Part shown: piece after piece, positions 37,440 through 48,115 of the stretch | How positions within the stretch are numbered: the stretch's first letter is position 1 | Layout of the letters: each line of letters begins with the position of its first letter | Source of the DNA: Actinomyces slackii | Lineage (GTDB): Bacteria; Actinomycetota; Actinomycetes; Actinomycetales; Actinomycetaceae | Assembly: GCF_900637295.1 (NCBI RefSeq) | Contig: NZ_LR134363.1 | Span: 1,178,001-1,242,000 of the forward strand | Reading direction: 5' to 3' | DNA: 64,000 bases | The notes under the pieces: model-generated | What the model saw: the letters and a program-made list of their open reading frames with translations, nothing else | Told to the model about the DNA's origin: nothing | Databases searched by the model: none | Made by a program: the position numbers and the translations under genes

Positions 37440-37554
37440 CAGTGCACCTCCACCGATGAGACCGCTGCCGCGCCGGATCTCGCGCCAGTGCCACCCACTC
37501 TGCCACTTCGATGCTCCGATGAGGGCGGTTTCGGGCACCCGCGGCCTGAGCGCG

Positions 37555-37680
37555 GTTGTCCACGGTGAACAACTTTAACCGCCTCCGCTTGCTGGTCTGC
37601 GGCCGGAAAAGTGCCCTGACCTGCGCGTTCGCGATTACGGCAGGTGGCGGTGAGCCTTAAAGTTGTTCACCGTGGACAAC
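37555..37680. repeat. MITE-like element, copy B
   Basis: 126 bp with perfect 24-bp terminal inverted repeats (37555-37578, 37657-37680). The core is nearly identical to copy A (18885-19021), in the same orientation and about 18.7 kb away. It marks the right side of the CRISPR island. Confidence 0.75.
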
Positions 37681-37996
37681 ATGCCGAGGGGAGGCGGCGG
37701 CGCTTCGCGTCACCGACGAGGGTTCGCGGCGCCGTTAGCGCCTCGTTCGGTCTCCGGGTCCGCTGCCCCTGGGCCAGAAGGCCGGCGGTGATCCCGCGCC
37801 GCTCCCATGCCGGCGCCATGGTGCCCCTCGCCACCCCGACGCTTCGATAGGGGGCGGGTCCGGGTCCCGGTATTCCCGTCCAGGATTCCCCCGGTGCTGC
37901 CCACGCCTGGCGCGAACATGGGCCGAGGCGATGGGGAGAATCCGCCCGCCATCGGCTAACGTCTAGGGTGCACACGCGCGAAGGGATCCACCGCTG
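37681..37996. other. ftsH upstream region
   Basis: 316 bp without a supported gene. It must hold the ftsH promoter, but no confident boxes were seen. Confidence 0.35.
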
Positions 37997-40149
<2,153 letters not shown>

Positions 40150-40153
<4 letters not shown>

Positions 40154-40722
40154 GCTATGACGCGCAGGGCGTGCGCCAGGCGGTGCGCGACCTGCTCGTG
40201 GCCATCGGCGAGGACCCCGACCGTGACGGCTTGCGCGAGACCCCTGATCGGATGGCGCGCGCCTATGCGGAGATGTTCGCCGGGCTCGAGGAGGATCCGG
40301 CCGAGCACCTGGAGCGGGTCTTCGACGTCGGGCATGAGGAGATGATCCTGGTGCGCGACATCCCCCTGTACTCGGTGTGCGAGCACCACCTCCTGCCCTT
40401 CCACGGCCAGGCGCATGTGGCCTACATCCCGGGGGAGGGCGGGCGCGTGACCGGCCTGTCCAAGCTGGCGCGGCTGGTGGAGGGGTACGCCCGTCGCCCC
40501 CAGGTCCAGGAGCGCCTGACCGCCCAGATCGCCGACGCCATGGTGGAGCGACTGGGCTGCCGGGGCGTGCTGACGGTGGTCGAGGCCGAGCACCTGTGCA
40601 TGTCCATGCGGGGCGTGCGCAAGCCCGGCTCCAACACGGTGACCTCCGCGGTGCGCGGCCAACTGCGCAACGCGGCCACCCGGGCTGAGGCCATGAGCCT
40701 CATCCAGGGCGGCCGGTCCTGA
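40150..40722 (+). CDS. folE: GTP cyclohydrolase I
   Basis: It converts GTP to dihydroneopterin triphosphate, the first step to folate. The product has 190 residues from GTG 40150, within the ftsH stop. Zinc and catalytic motifs: [19 protein letters not shown] and [20 protein letters not shown]. The other folate genes (folP, folBK) are 7.4 kb downstream, apart because two-component and ABC genes lie between. Confidence 0.96.
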
Positions 40723-40727
40723 GGTCC

Positions 40728-40749
40728 GCGGGGCCGCGAGGGGCCCCGC
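40728..40749. terminator. Terminator between convergent folE and histidine kinase genes
   Basis: An 8-bp GC stem GCGGGGCC/GGCCCCGC (40728-40735, 40742-40749) with a 6-nt loop, 5 bp after the folE stop. Confidence 0.6.
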
Positions 40750-40760
40750 ATGCGAGCGCC

Positions 40761-41924
40761 TCAGGTTGCGTCGTCGTCCTGGATCGGGACGCTGAAGACG
40801 ACGGACCAGCGCTCGGCCGTTTTGCTCACGGTGAAGGTGCCGCCCAGTGTCTCGATCCGGCGCCGTGCCCCCTCCAGGCCGATCTTGGAGGACAGAGCCG
40901 TACTGGGCGGGGTATCAGGGCCGATGGCGTTGACGCACATGCACTCCACGGTGCGGTCATCGGTCTCGATGAGGAGGGAGACCTTGGTCGATGGGGGTGC
41001 ATACTTCGAGGCGTTGGTGATGAGCTCCCCGATGACCCGCACCAACTGCTGATGCACGCCCGGGGTGATGCTCTGATGATCGAGTAGTTCCAGGCCCTCG
41101 ACCAGCAGGACCGTGTCGCGCTGGGCAAGCGAGGCGCGGACGCGCTCGATGGTCTCTGACAGGGGTGGCGGGGGAGAGGAGGCGAGAAGGAGGAGGGCGT
41201 CGTCTCCCTTGGCGGCGCTCATCGCCTTGAGGCTGTTCCGCAGTTGCTTGATGGCGCTGCGGACCGGGGCGGTCACCGCGGCGAGCTCGCGGTGGAGGAG
41301 CTCGTCATCAGGATGAGTCAGGCGGGCCTGCTCGGCGAGCATGACCGCATGGCTCAGGTCGCGGACCACGGTGTCGTGGAGCTCTGAGATCACCAGGCGC
41401 CGTTGCCGCTCCAGCCTCTCCTGGCGCTCCAGCTCGGTCCGGGCGGTCGCTTGGCGATGCAGTCGAACCATCTCGCCAGCGGTTAGACAGGGGGTTGCGA
41501 TGATGGCGGTCGCCAGGGTGCCGAAGAACGGCCCATCGGGGGTCTGGGAGGCGTAGATGATGAGCGCGAGGGCGTGCGCCGCGGCGGCGGGGTAGATCGT
41601 GCGGCGTGGATGTCCCCTGGACAGGAGCATTGCACAGATGAACCAGGGGATCGCGATGGCGAACAGGGCGATCGGTTCCGCTCCGGCCAGACCGATCCAA
41701 GCGAGGACAAGGCTGGCGAAGAGACCAATGCGGGGGCGCAGGGAGGACAAGGGGAGGCAGATCGCGAGGAGCGCCGTGATCGCTAGTCCCCATGGCTGAC
41801 GGGAACCGCCCACGAGGGGGGAGGCGATGAACAGGAAGAGGGCGATACCCGCATGCATCATGTGCGCGTGCCGTGGGGGCCACCAGACGACGGAGGCCCG
41901 GTTGCTGGAGTTGTGGGGATGCAC
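40761..41924 (-). CDS. NarL-type sensor histidine kinase 1
   Basis: The product has 387 residues from GTG 41924, chosen for GGGAGG 7-8 nt upstream. About five or six hydrophobic helices are followed by a HisKA_3 dimerisation helix with the phospho-acceptor in ISELHDTVVRDL. The ATPase N-box is GELITNASKYAPP and the G-box region KIGLEGARRRIETLGG. It belongs to the same family as kinase 2. Its divergent response regulator is truncated (41969), so it may be an orphan or may use the intact regulator at 43.5 kb. Confidence 0.88.
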   Translation of the reverse strand: MHPHNSSNRASVVWWPPRHAHMMHAGIALFLFIASPLVGGSRQPWGLAITALLAICLPLSSLRPRIGLFASLVLAWIGLAGAEPIALFAIAIPWFICAMLLSRGHPRRTIYPAAAAHALALIIYASQTPDGPFFGTLATAIIATPCLTAGEMVRLHRQATARTELERQERLERQRRLVISELHDTVVRDLSHAVMLAEQARLTHPDDELLHRELAAVTAPVRSAIKQLRNSLKAMSAAKGDDALLLLASSPPPPLSETIERVRASLAQRDTVLLVEGLELLDHQSITPGVHQQLVRVIGELITNASKYAPPSTKVSLLIETDDRTVECMCVNAIGPDTPPSTALSSKIGLEGARRRIETLGGTFTVSKTAERWSVVFSVPIQDDDAT

Positions 41925-41968
41925 GGTGGCGCCTCCCGTGTCGAGGGCTTGATGGTTATCATTATTCC

Positions 41969-42211
41969 ATGCATAGTGAACCCCTCCCCTCCAGTGCGGC
42001 AAAAAATAGTGATGAGAAATGTCGAGTGATAGTCGTCGACGATGACCCGATGGTGCTGCGGGCCCTGAGGACCTATCTCAGCGGGGTTAATACCCTTACT
42101 TCACTTTATTTAATTCTCATAAAGTTTGGGCGCAGTAGGAGGGGTCGCGGTCGAGCTGCGGCGGTGGAGCGGCCAGCGCCTACACCACCGGTACGGATAG
42201 GACGACGGTGA
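41969..42211 (+). pseudogene. Truncated response regulator remnant
   Basis: MHSEPLPSSAAKNSDEKC then RVIVVDDDPMVLRALRTYLS aligns with the start of the intact regulator at 43.5 kb (VALVDDDPFVLTALRTYLD). After about residue 39 the match ends and the frame runs into unrelated sequence over the end of the next kinase gene. The phosphorylation Asp and the HTH are missing. The divergent layout (44 nt from kinase 1) copies that of kinase 2 and its regulator. Confidence 0.7.
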
Positions 42212-43379
42212 AGCGATCCGGGGTGCGGGACACATTCAGAGTTCCGCCCAGGGCCTCCACGCGGCGCCGCACTCCCACGAGTCCCAATCCGGACGAGGCC
42301 ACCGGATCCGCCTCCGTCCCGGCGTCGACCGTGTTGGAGCTCATCGCCTCCAGGCTCATCCCATCGTGCTCCACGACGAGTCGCGCAGGCCCGGGCGCCG
42401 CGTGCTTGGCCATGTTGGTTGTCAGCTCGCCCAGCATGCGCACCAACTGCTGGCGCAGCCCAGGGCCGATCCTCGCGCTCTCCAGCGCCTCAAGCCCTGC
42501 CGTCTCCAGGCTGATCCCGCGGGCCGCGAGGGTGCGGCGCGTCTCGTCGACCACCTCTGTCAAGGACCTCGGCGCGGAGGATGCCAGCACGTCGAGGGGC
42601 ACCTGATCCGCCATGTCGTTCATCGACCGCAGGCTGGAGCGCAGCTGATCGACGGCGGTGCGCACCGAGGAGGTCATCGCCCCGAGCTCGCCGACCAGTG
42701 GCGCGTCGGGCTGGGCCAGGCGCGCTTGCTCGGCCCTCATCACCGCCTGAGTCAGATCGCGCACGACGGTGTCATGCAGCTCGGAGACGATGAGCAGGCG
42801 CTGGTTCCGCATATCCGCCTCATGGCGCCGGGCCGCGGCCTCGGCCTCCATGCGTGGCTGGCGCATGAGCTCGGCAACGATCAGGCAGATCGTCCCCACC
42901 AGCATGGTGTAGGTGAAATCTGTCGCAAGCGCGGAGTTGGAAACCACATTCGAGTGGTGGCCGATGACCGACCCGCCAAGAGAGATCAGGACAAGACCGT
43001 AGGCGCTGAGCCTGCTGAAGCCGCGGGTCAGGAGGACCGATGCGCACAGCCACGGCCCAATAGCGGGCAGGGAAGGGCCCGCAGGGGCAGCATCGCCGAG
43101 TGCAAGGAGGAACGCGTACAGCGTGCCGAGGCACAGGCCACTGCTGATGAGCGGTGCCACTGAAAGCACTGCGACGCCCAGGCCGCTGATGAGCAGGGTC
43201 ACCATGTAGAACGCATCGGTCCGCCGATCCGGGACCAGCGCCGCCACAGCGGCGAGCGTGAGCAGCGTCGCGCAGGCCAGACACAGCAGGTGCGTGCGGA
43301 GCCTGGGTGTCCACACAGTCAGACGCGTGGGGGCGAGGAGGCCTGTCACGAGACCGGGAAGCCTTGCCGCTCGTGCCAT
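42180..43379 (-). CDS. NarL-type sensor histidine kinase 2
   Basis: The product has 399 residues from ATG 43379 (AGGGGG upstream). The open frame extends beyond, over the divergent regulator, and is a shadow there. It has several N-terminal transmembrane helices, an H-box VSELHDTVVRDLTQAV, N-box GELTTNMAKHAAPG and G-box SGLGLVGVRRRVEALGG. It is divergent from the LuxR-type response regulator 74 nt away, its presumed partner. The signal is unknown. Confidence 0.9.
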   Translation of the reverse strand: MARAARLPGLVTGLLAPTRLTVWTPRLRTHLLCLACATLLTLAAVAALVPDRRTDAFYMVTLLISGLGVAVLSVAPLISSGLCLGTLYAFLLALGDAAPAGPSLPAIGPWLCASVLLTRGFSRLSAYGLVLISLGGSVIGHHSNVVSNSALATDFTYTMLVGTICLIVAELMRQPRMEAEAAARRHEADMRNQRLLIVSELHDTVVRDLTQAVMRAEQARLAQPDAPLVGELGAMTSSVRTAVDQLRSSLRSMNDMADQVPLDVLASSAPRSLTEVVDETRRTLAARGISLETAGLEALESARIGPGLRQQLVRMLGELTTNMAKHAAPGPARLVVEHDGMSLEAMSSNTVDAGTEADPVASSGLGLVGVRRRVEALGGTLNVSRTPDRFTVVLSVPVV

Positions 43380-43453
43380 ACGGAGCCCCCTCTCGATGCC
43401 GCTCACCTGTCTTCCAGGGAGTTTCTTCACCTGCAAGCCATTAGCATCCTGCC

Positions 43454-44125
43454 ATGACCATCCGTGCTCCGGAGACAGCCTCACACTCCTCGATGGTTCG
43501 CGTTGCCCTCGTTGACGATGACCCCTTCGTCCTGACCGCGCTGCGCACCTACCTCGACTCCTCGGATCGCATCGAGGTCCTCTCAACCTTCTCCAACGGT
43601 GCGGACGCGCTTGCCTTCCTGCGACGAGTCCGGGCGGACGTCCTGCTCACCGATGTGCGGATGCCCAGGATGGACGGCCTGGAGCTGCTGAGCCGGGTGC
43701 GCCAGGACCACCCCGGCGTCGCCGTGGTGGTCCTGACCTCCTTCGATGACGACCAGGCCATGCTCGCGGCCCTGTCCGCCAGCGCGAACGGCTTCCTCCT
43801 CAAGGACAGCACCCCGGAGGAGATCATCCGGGCCGTTCTCGCCGCCGCCGACGGCGGCACCACGATATCCCCGACCACCGCCTCCCGCCTTGTCGCCCAC
43901 CATATCCGCCCTGCCCCGCCGCCCCTGCCCCAGGTCACAGCCGCCGAGCAGGCTGTGCTTGACCTGCTGTGCGAGGGGTACTCCAACGCGGAGATCGCCG
44001 CCCGCCTGGTGGTCTCCGAGGCAACGGTCAAGACGCATGTCTCCCACCTCATGAAGAAGTTCTCTGTATCGTCCCGGCTCAAACTCGTCGTCGCCGTCCA
44101 TCACGCCCAGGACGCCGCTCGCTGA
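43454..44125 (+). CDS. LuxR/NarL-family response regulator
   Basis: The product has 223 residues. The receiver domain has acidic pocket VDDDP, phospho-Asp in LLTDVRMPRMDG, Thr in VLTSFDDD and Lys in LLKDSTPEE. The C-terminal LuxR HTH is TAAEQAVLDLLCEGYSNAEI followed by AARLVVSEATVKTHVSHLMK. It pairs with histidine kinase 2. The ABC exporter genes lie convergently downstream; regulation of them is possible but not shown. Confidence 0.93.
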   Translation: MTIRAPETASHSSMVRVALVDDDPFVLTALRTYLDSSDRIEVLSTFSNGADALAFLRRVRADVLLTDVRMPRMDGLELLSRVRQDHPGVAVVVLTSFDDDQAMLAALSASANGFLLKDSTPEEIIRAVLAAADGGTTISPTTASRLVAHHIRPAPPPLPQVTAAEQAVLDLLCEGYSNAEIAARLVVSEATVKTHVSHLMKKFSVSSRLKLVVAVHHAQDAAR

Positions 44126-44190
44126 GCGCGCCGCGCTGCTGCCCACCTGCGGGCATCGGGCCAGCGACGCCGCGCCCGGCCCCGGTTTCC

Positions 44191-46656
44191 TCAGTCCTCC
44201 GCAAGCGCCATCACCGGCGGGATGGCACTCGCCCGCCCGGCTGGCCGCAGGGAGGCCGCCATAGCCACAAGCAGGGTGACGATGACAATCCCGGCGAGTG
44301 CCGCGGCAGGGATGTCCAGGGTGACCCCGCCGTCCTTCAGCGCCGCTACGGTCCCGGCGGCGCCCAGACCGGCTCCCGCGGCCACTCCCAGGACTCCTCC
44401 GGTGATGGCCAGCAGGACTCCTTCGGAGACGATGAGGCGCCTGATCTCGGATCGGCTGGAGCCGGTGGCCCGCAGCACGCCGATCTCGCGCGTGCGCTCC
44501 AGGACCGAGATGTCGGTGGTGTTGGCCAGCCCGGACAGGGAGATGATGAAGGCCGCCCCGATGACGAGGCACACGATGAGCATGACGCGGTTGATATTCG
44601 CCTCGACCTGGGCGCGCGCCGTCGCGCTCCCCACGACCATGAGGTCCTGCCCTTGGGTCGCCTCCCGGACGGCCTTCTCCGTGGCGGCCGAGGAGTCCTC
44701 GCCGGCACGGATCCACATCATGGAGTCCGTGGGGGCTCCCCCTGTCAGGCGCTGCGCGGTGGCGGGGGTGATCGCCGCTCCCCAGCCCTCGAGCCGGCGT
44801 GCCGTCAGCGTGGTCTGGCCGCCGGGCCCCGTGAGGATGACCTGCGCGCCGTCGGGGATGTCATAGATGCTGCCCACGATGATCGTGTCATCGGAGAGCT
44901 CCTCCAGCCCCTGGGTGGTGCGCACGACGGTGGCGGCCTGCGCCGTATCGATGGCGATGACGTTGATCGGCGCCTGCTCGCCTCCCACGGTCCTGGTCAG
45001 GTCCATCGAGGGGACGTAGATGGACTTCTCCACCCCGCTGATCGATGTCATGGTTGAGGAGAGGGCCTCAGTGTCGGTCTGCGGCGTGACGCCATGGACC
45101 TGGATGTCGACGGGAGAGCCCTTGTGGACCATGTCGTCAAAGGACACCCTCAGGGAGAACAGCCCGACGAACAGCGCAGAGCCCACCAGGACGCAGACGA
45201 ACAGCGTGGCCGCCGTCGCTGCGGAGCGACCGGAGTTGCCGGCCAGGTTGCGAGCGGCCAGGTGGAGGATCGGGAACCGCCCCGGTGCGCCGATCCTCCC
45301 GATGAGGCTGACGATCGCCACCGTGAGCAGGGGCAGCATCGCCAGGAGACCTGCCACAGCCACCAGGCTCCCGGCAGCAGCCAGGTAGAGCTGGCCTCCC
45401 ATGCTGCCCAGTGCGGCCAGCGCCCCTCCGATGAGGGCCAGGGCCGCACCGAGGATCGCGGCCCACCGCTGCCGGCGCCCCGCCTGCCTGACGTCCGCGG
45501 TCTGGCCCGTCAGCGCCACCAGTGGCGAGATGCGAGTGGCCCGGCGAGCGGGGCGCAGCACCGCGACGAGCGCGACCAGGGAGCCCAGGGCGATGGTCAG
45601 TGCGACGGAGACCGGGGAGATGGTCAGGTGCTCGCCGGCCAGATCGGCGAAGGTCCCCGATCGCACCAGGGCCGCAGCGCTGCCGACTCCCACGGCCGCT
45701 CCGATGAAGGAGCCGATCACTCCCGTGATGAGGCCCGTGCGCAGGATGGCGAGCATCACCTGCCGCCGGCTGCTGCCGATGCAGCGCAAGAGCCCGATGG
45801 TGCGGGTCTGGCGGGCCACGAGCGTGGTGAAGGTGGTGGCGATGACGATCATGGCCACGACCGCGCACACCGGGGCCAGCAGGTTGAGGATGGTCGCGAT
45901 GGTCGCGCCCCCCTGCTCGCTGCTCGTGCGCTGGATGATCTCGTCCTCCGCGGTCTGCACGGAGGCCGAGGGCTGAACCGCGTTGACCGCCTCGGCGACC
46001 TTGTCGCGCAGATCTGCGGGGCTGGTGGCCGGCGAGCCGGTCACGTACAGGTAGTGGTAGTCGACATCGGCCCCCAGTTCCACGATCTGGTCGGCGGTGG
46101 CGTAGATGGTGCCGATCCCCGCGCGATGGGAGTCCGCCCCCGGGGAGATGATGCCGACCACTGAGGAGGCGCGCCGTGCGCTCTCATCGGGGGTCGTGGT
46201 GCGGATCGTGTCGCCCACGCCCAGACCCTGCTGCTCGGCCAGGTCGGTGCTGATGGCGATCTCCCCGGCCGCCTGGGGCAGACGGCCACTGGTCAGCCTG
46301 GTGTGCTCGGTCAGGGCGGGCACGTCCTGAACCGCGATGGTGCTGCCGATGGAGTTCGCCAGCTGCGGCGGCAGGTCGAGCTTGAGGGCGGTCCAGTGCG
46401 CGCCGCGCACGGACTCGACGCCGTCGAGCTCGGAGATCCGGGACACGAGGGCCTCATCCAGGCCGCCCTCGGTGCTGCTGGCCAGGCGCCCGTCGGTGAC
46501 GACGACGGAGGCGCCGCCCACGGACAGGCGGGCGTCCTGCTGCACCTGGGTGCGGAAGGAGTCGGAGATGATGAAGGCGAAGGCGATGAGGGCCGCGCTC
46601 ATGGCGACTGCGACCAGTGCGGCGATGGTGCGCCGCAGATCGAGGATCGTGGGCAT
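44191..46656 (-). CDS. FtsX/MacB-type ABC transporter permease
   Basis: The product has 821 residues from ATG 46656, which overlaps the stop of the ATPase gene (TGATG). It has an N-terminal helix, a large extracytoplasmic MacB-like domain and two FtsX-type three-helix permease blocks (around TFTTLVARQTRTIGLLRCIG and LANTTDISVLERTREIGVLR), each with the typical R-x-IG-(L/V)-LR motif. This duplicated-FtsX form occurs in Gram-positive exporters of lipoproteins, peptides or antibiotics. The substrate is unknown. Confidence 0.88.
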   Translation of the reverse strand: MPTILDLRRTIAALVAVAMSAALIAFAFIISDSFRTQVQQDARLSVGGASVVVTDGRLASSTEGGLDEALVSRISELDGVESVRGAHWTALKLDLPPQLANSIGSTIAVQDVPALTEHTRLTSGRLPQAAGEIAISTDLAEQQGLGVGDTIRTTTPDESARRASSVVGIISPGADSHRAGIGTIYATADQIVELGADVDYHYLYVTGSPATSPADLRDKVAEAVNAVQPSASVQTAEDEIIQRTSSEQGGATIATILNLLAPVCAVVAMIVIATTFTTLVARQTRTIGLLRCIGSSRRQVMLAILRTGLITGVIGSFIGAAVGVGSAAALVRSGTFADLAGEHLTISPVSVALTIALGSLVALVAVLRPARRATRISPLVALTGQTADVRQAGRRQRWAAILGAALALIGGALAALGSMGGQLYLAAAGSLVAVAGLLAMLPLLTVAIVSLIGRIGAPGRFPILHLAARNLAGNSGRSAATAATLFVCVLVGSALFVGLFSLRVSFDDMVHKGSPVDIQVHGVTPQTDTEALSSTMTSISGVEKSIYVPSMDLTRTVGGEQAPINVIAIDTAQAATVVRTTQGLEELSDDTIIVGSIYDIPDGAQVILTGPGGQTTLTARRLEGWGAAITPATAQRLTGGAPTDSMMWIRAGEDSSAATEKAVREATQGQDLMVVGSATARAQVEANINRVMLIVCLVIGAAFIISLSGLANTTDISVLERTREIGVLRATGSSRSEIRRLIVSEGVLLAITGGVLGVAAGAGLGAAGTVAALKDGGVTLDIPAAALAGIVIVTLLVAMAASLRPAGRASAIPPVMALAED

Positions 46657-47753
46657 CAGCGGGCCCCCATTCCTGTGGCGCGCGCCGGGCCGAACCCGTG
46701 GGGCTGGGCGGGGGCAGCGGCGTGGCGGGCGATATACCCGGGGCGACCGGGGGCGCTGGGCTGGCGGGCGGCCCCGAGCCCGGCTGGCGGGCCGGCCGGC
46801 CGGGCGGCCAGCGGGCTCGACGGTGGGGCGGCCGGCGGGCTCGACGGTGGGGCGGCCGGCGGGCTCGACGGTGGGGCGGCCGGCGGGCTCGACGGCAAGC
46901 CTGCCGTCGCCCCGGGGGCGGTGCCCGGGGCTGGCGCTGCCGGCGCTGCTGGCGCTGCTGGCGCTGCCGGCGCTGCGGGAGCGGCCGGAGCAGCCACGTG
47001 GCTGTGCTGGTTGCGCTGGCCAGCGGTCGGTGCAACGCGGGCGCCGAGGCGCGAGACCGGGGAGTCGCCCACGATGCGGCCATCGCGCAGCCGGATGATC
47101 CGCTTGGTGGTGGCCGCGGCGTCCTCGTCGTGGGTCACCATGACGATGGTCTGCCCCAGGGTCTCGCACATGCGGACCAGGGTCTCCAGAAGGTTGGCGG
47201 CCGAGGCGGTGTCCAGCGCGCCGGTGGGCTCATCGGCGAAGATGACGTCGGGGCGGCTGACCAGGGCGCGGGCGACCGCGACGCGCTGCTGCTGGCCGCC
47301 GGAGAGCTCGGTGGGCCGATGAGTCAGGCGGTCGCCGATGCCCAGCGTGGTCACCACGGCGTCATACCAGTCCTTGTCCGGCGTGCGATGGGCCAGGCGC
47401 ATGGGCAGGAGGATGTTCTCCTGGGCGGTCAGCGTGGGCAGCAGGTTGAAGGACTGGAAGATGAAGCCGAGCTTGTCGCGGCGCACCTTCGTGAGCTGGC
47501 GGTCATTCATGCCGGCCAGGTCCTCGCCGGTGATGAGGACCTGGCCAGAGGTAGGGGAGTCGAGGCCGGCCAGGCAGTGCAGGAGGGTGGACTTCCCCGA
47601 GCCCGAGGGGCCCATGATGGCGGCGAACTCGCCCTGGCCGATGGCCAGGGTGACGTCATCAAGGGCGACGACCCGTGCGTCTGCCTGGCCGTAGACCTTC
47701 GTCACTCCCCGGGCCTCGACAACGGCCTGCGTGGGATGAATGCGGGGTTCCAT
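46656..47753 (-). CDS. ABC transporter ATP-binding protein (MacB/LolD type) with repetitive tail
   Basis: Drives the permease encoded directly downstream. Walker A GPSGSGKST is at 48-56, signature LSGGQQQRVA, Walker B VIFADEPTGALD and H-loop VTHDEDAA. The ATPase core ends near residue 235, the normal length. About 130 further residues are a low-complexity tail of Ala-Pro and Ser-Ser-Pro-Pro repeats (PAAPPSSP repeated), coded by 24-bp tandem DNA repeats. The tail is unusual; it may be variable in length between strains. Confidence 0.9.
   Translation of the reverse strand: MEPRIHPTQAVVEARGVTKVYGQADARVVALDDVTLAIGQGEFAAIMGPSGSGKSTLLHCLAGLDSPTSGQVLITGEDLAGMNDRQLTKVRRDKLGFIFQSFNLLPTLTAQENILLPMRLAHRTPDKDWYDAVVTTLGIGDRLTHRPTELSGGQQQRVAVARALVSRPDVIFADEPTGALDTASAANLLETLVRMCETLGQTIVMVTHDEDAAATTKRIIRLRDGRIVGDSPVSRLGARVAPTAGQRNQHSHVAAPAAPAAPAAPAAPAAPAAPAPGTAPGATAGLPSSPPAAPPSSPPAAPPSSPPAAPPSSPLAARPAGPPAGLGAARQPSAPGRPGYIARHAAAPAQPHGFGPARATGMGAR
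46811..46895 (-). repeat. 24-bp tandem repeat within the ABC ATPase gene
   Basis: Three perfect 24-bp units (gcgggctcgacggtggggcg+gccg) at 46811-46882 plus a 13-bp partial. As 24 is divisible by 3, copy-number change keeps the frame and alters only the Ser/Pro tail. Confidence 0.85.
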
Positions 47754-47900
47754 GGTTCAGCCTTTCTGCTGTGCGCCAGTGATTCGAGCCTGTGACTGCG
47801 ACCTGCTCATCAGGCTAGGAGCGCCCGGCGCGCCGGGGAATGCGGCGAAGGGCTGGGATCGCGGGCCATCTGCGACCAAAGGATGATGTGGGACGGATTC

Positions 47901-48022
47901 TGTCCATGATGAACAACTTTCAAAGCCACCTCAATCCTAACCTTTAGAAACCATGCAGGTGAGAGCATGGTTTCGTCGAGTGACCACGTGGCTGCTGCCG
48001 TTAAAGTTGTTCACCGTGGACA
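47901..48022. repeat. MITE-like element, copy C (diverged)
   Basis: 122 bp with imperfect ends: tgtccatgatgaacaacttt at 47901-47920 and aaagttgttcaccgtggaca at 48003-48022 (2 mismatches between arms). The core differs from copies A and B. An internal stem (aaaccatgc..gcatggttt, about 47948-47972) is present. It lies between the ABC exporter and folP, whose promoters must share the 362-bp gap (47754-48115). Confidence 0.55.
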
Positions 48023-48115
48023 CATGCCCCGGTCGATCGCCCCTCCAGCGGCTCGCCGCGGGCGGAAAACACACGGGTGCACCCGTAAGGGCGGCCCAAC
48101 CGTTAGCCTGGGCCT

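Noticed and set aside
44191..47169. One very long permease reading frame covering part of the ATPase gene
   Set aside because: The extension beyond 46656 is a shadow of the ATPase gene; ATG 46656 overlaps its stop and starts with a normal membrane helix.
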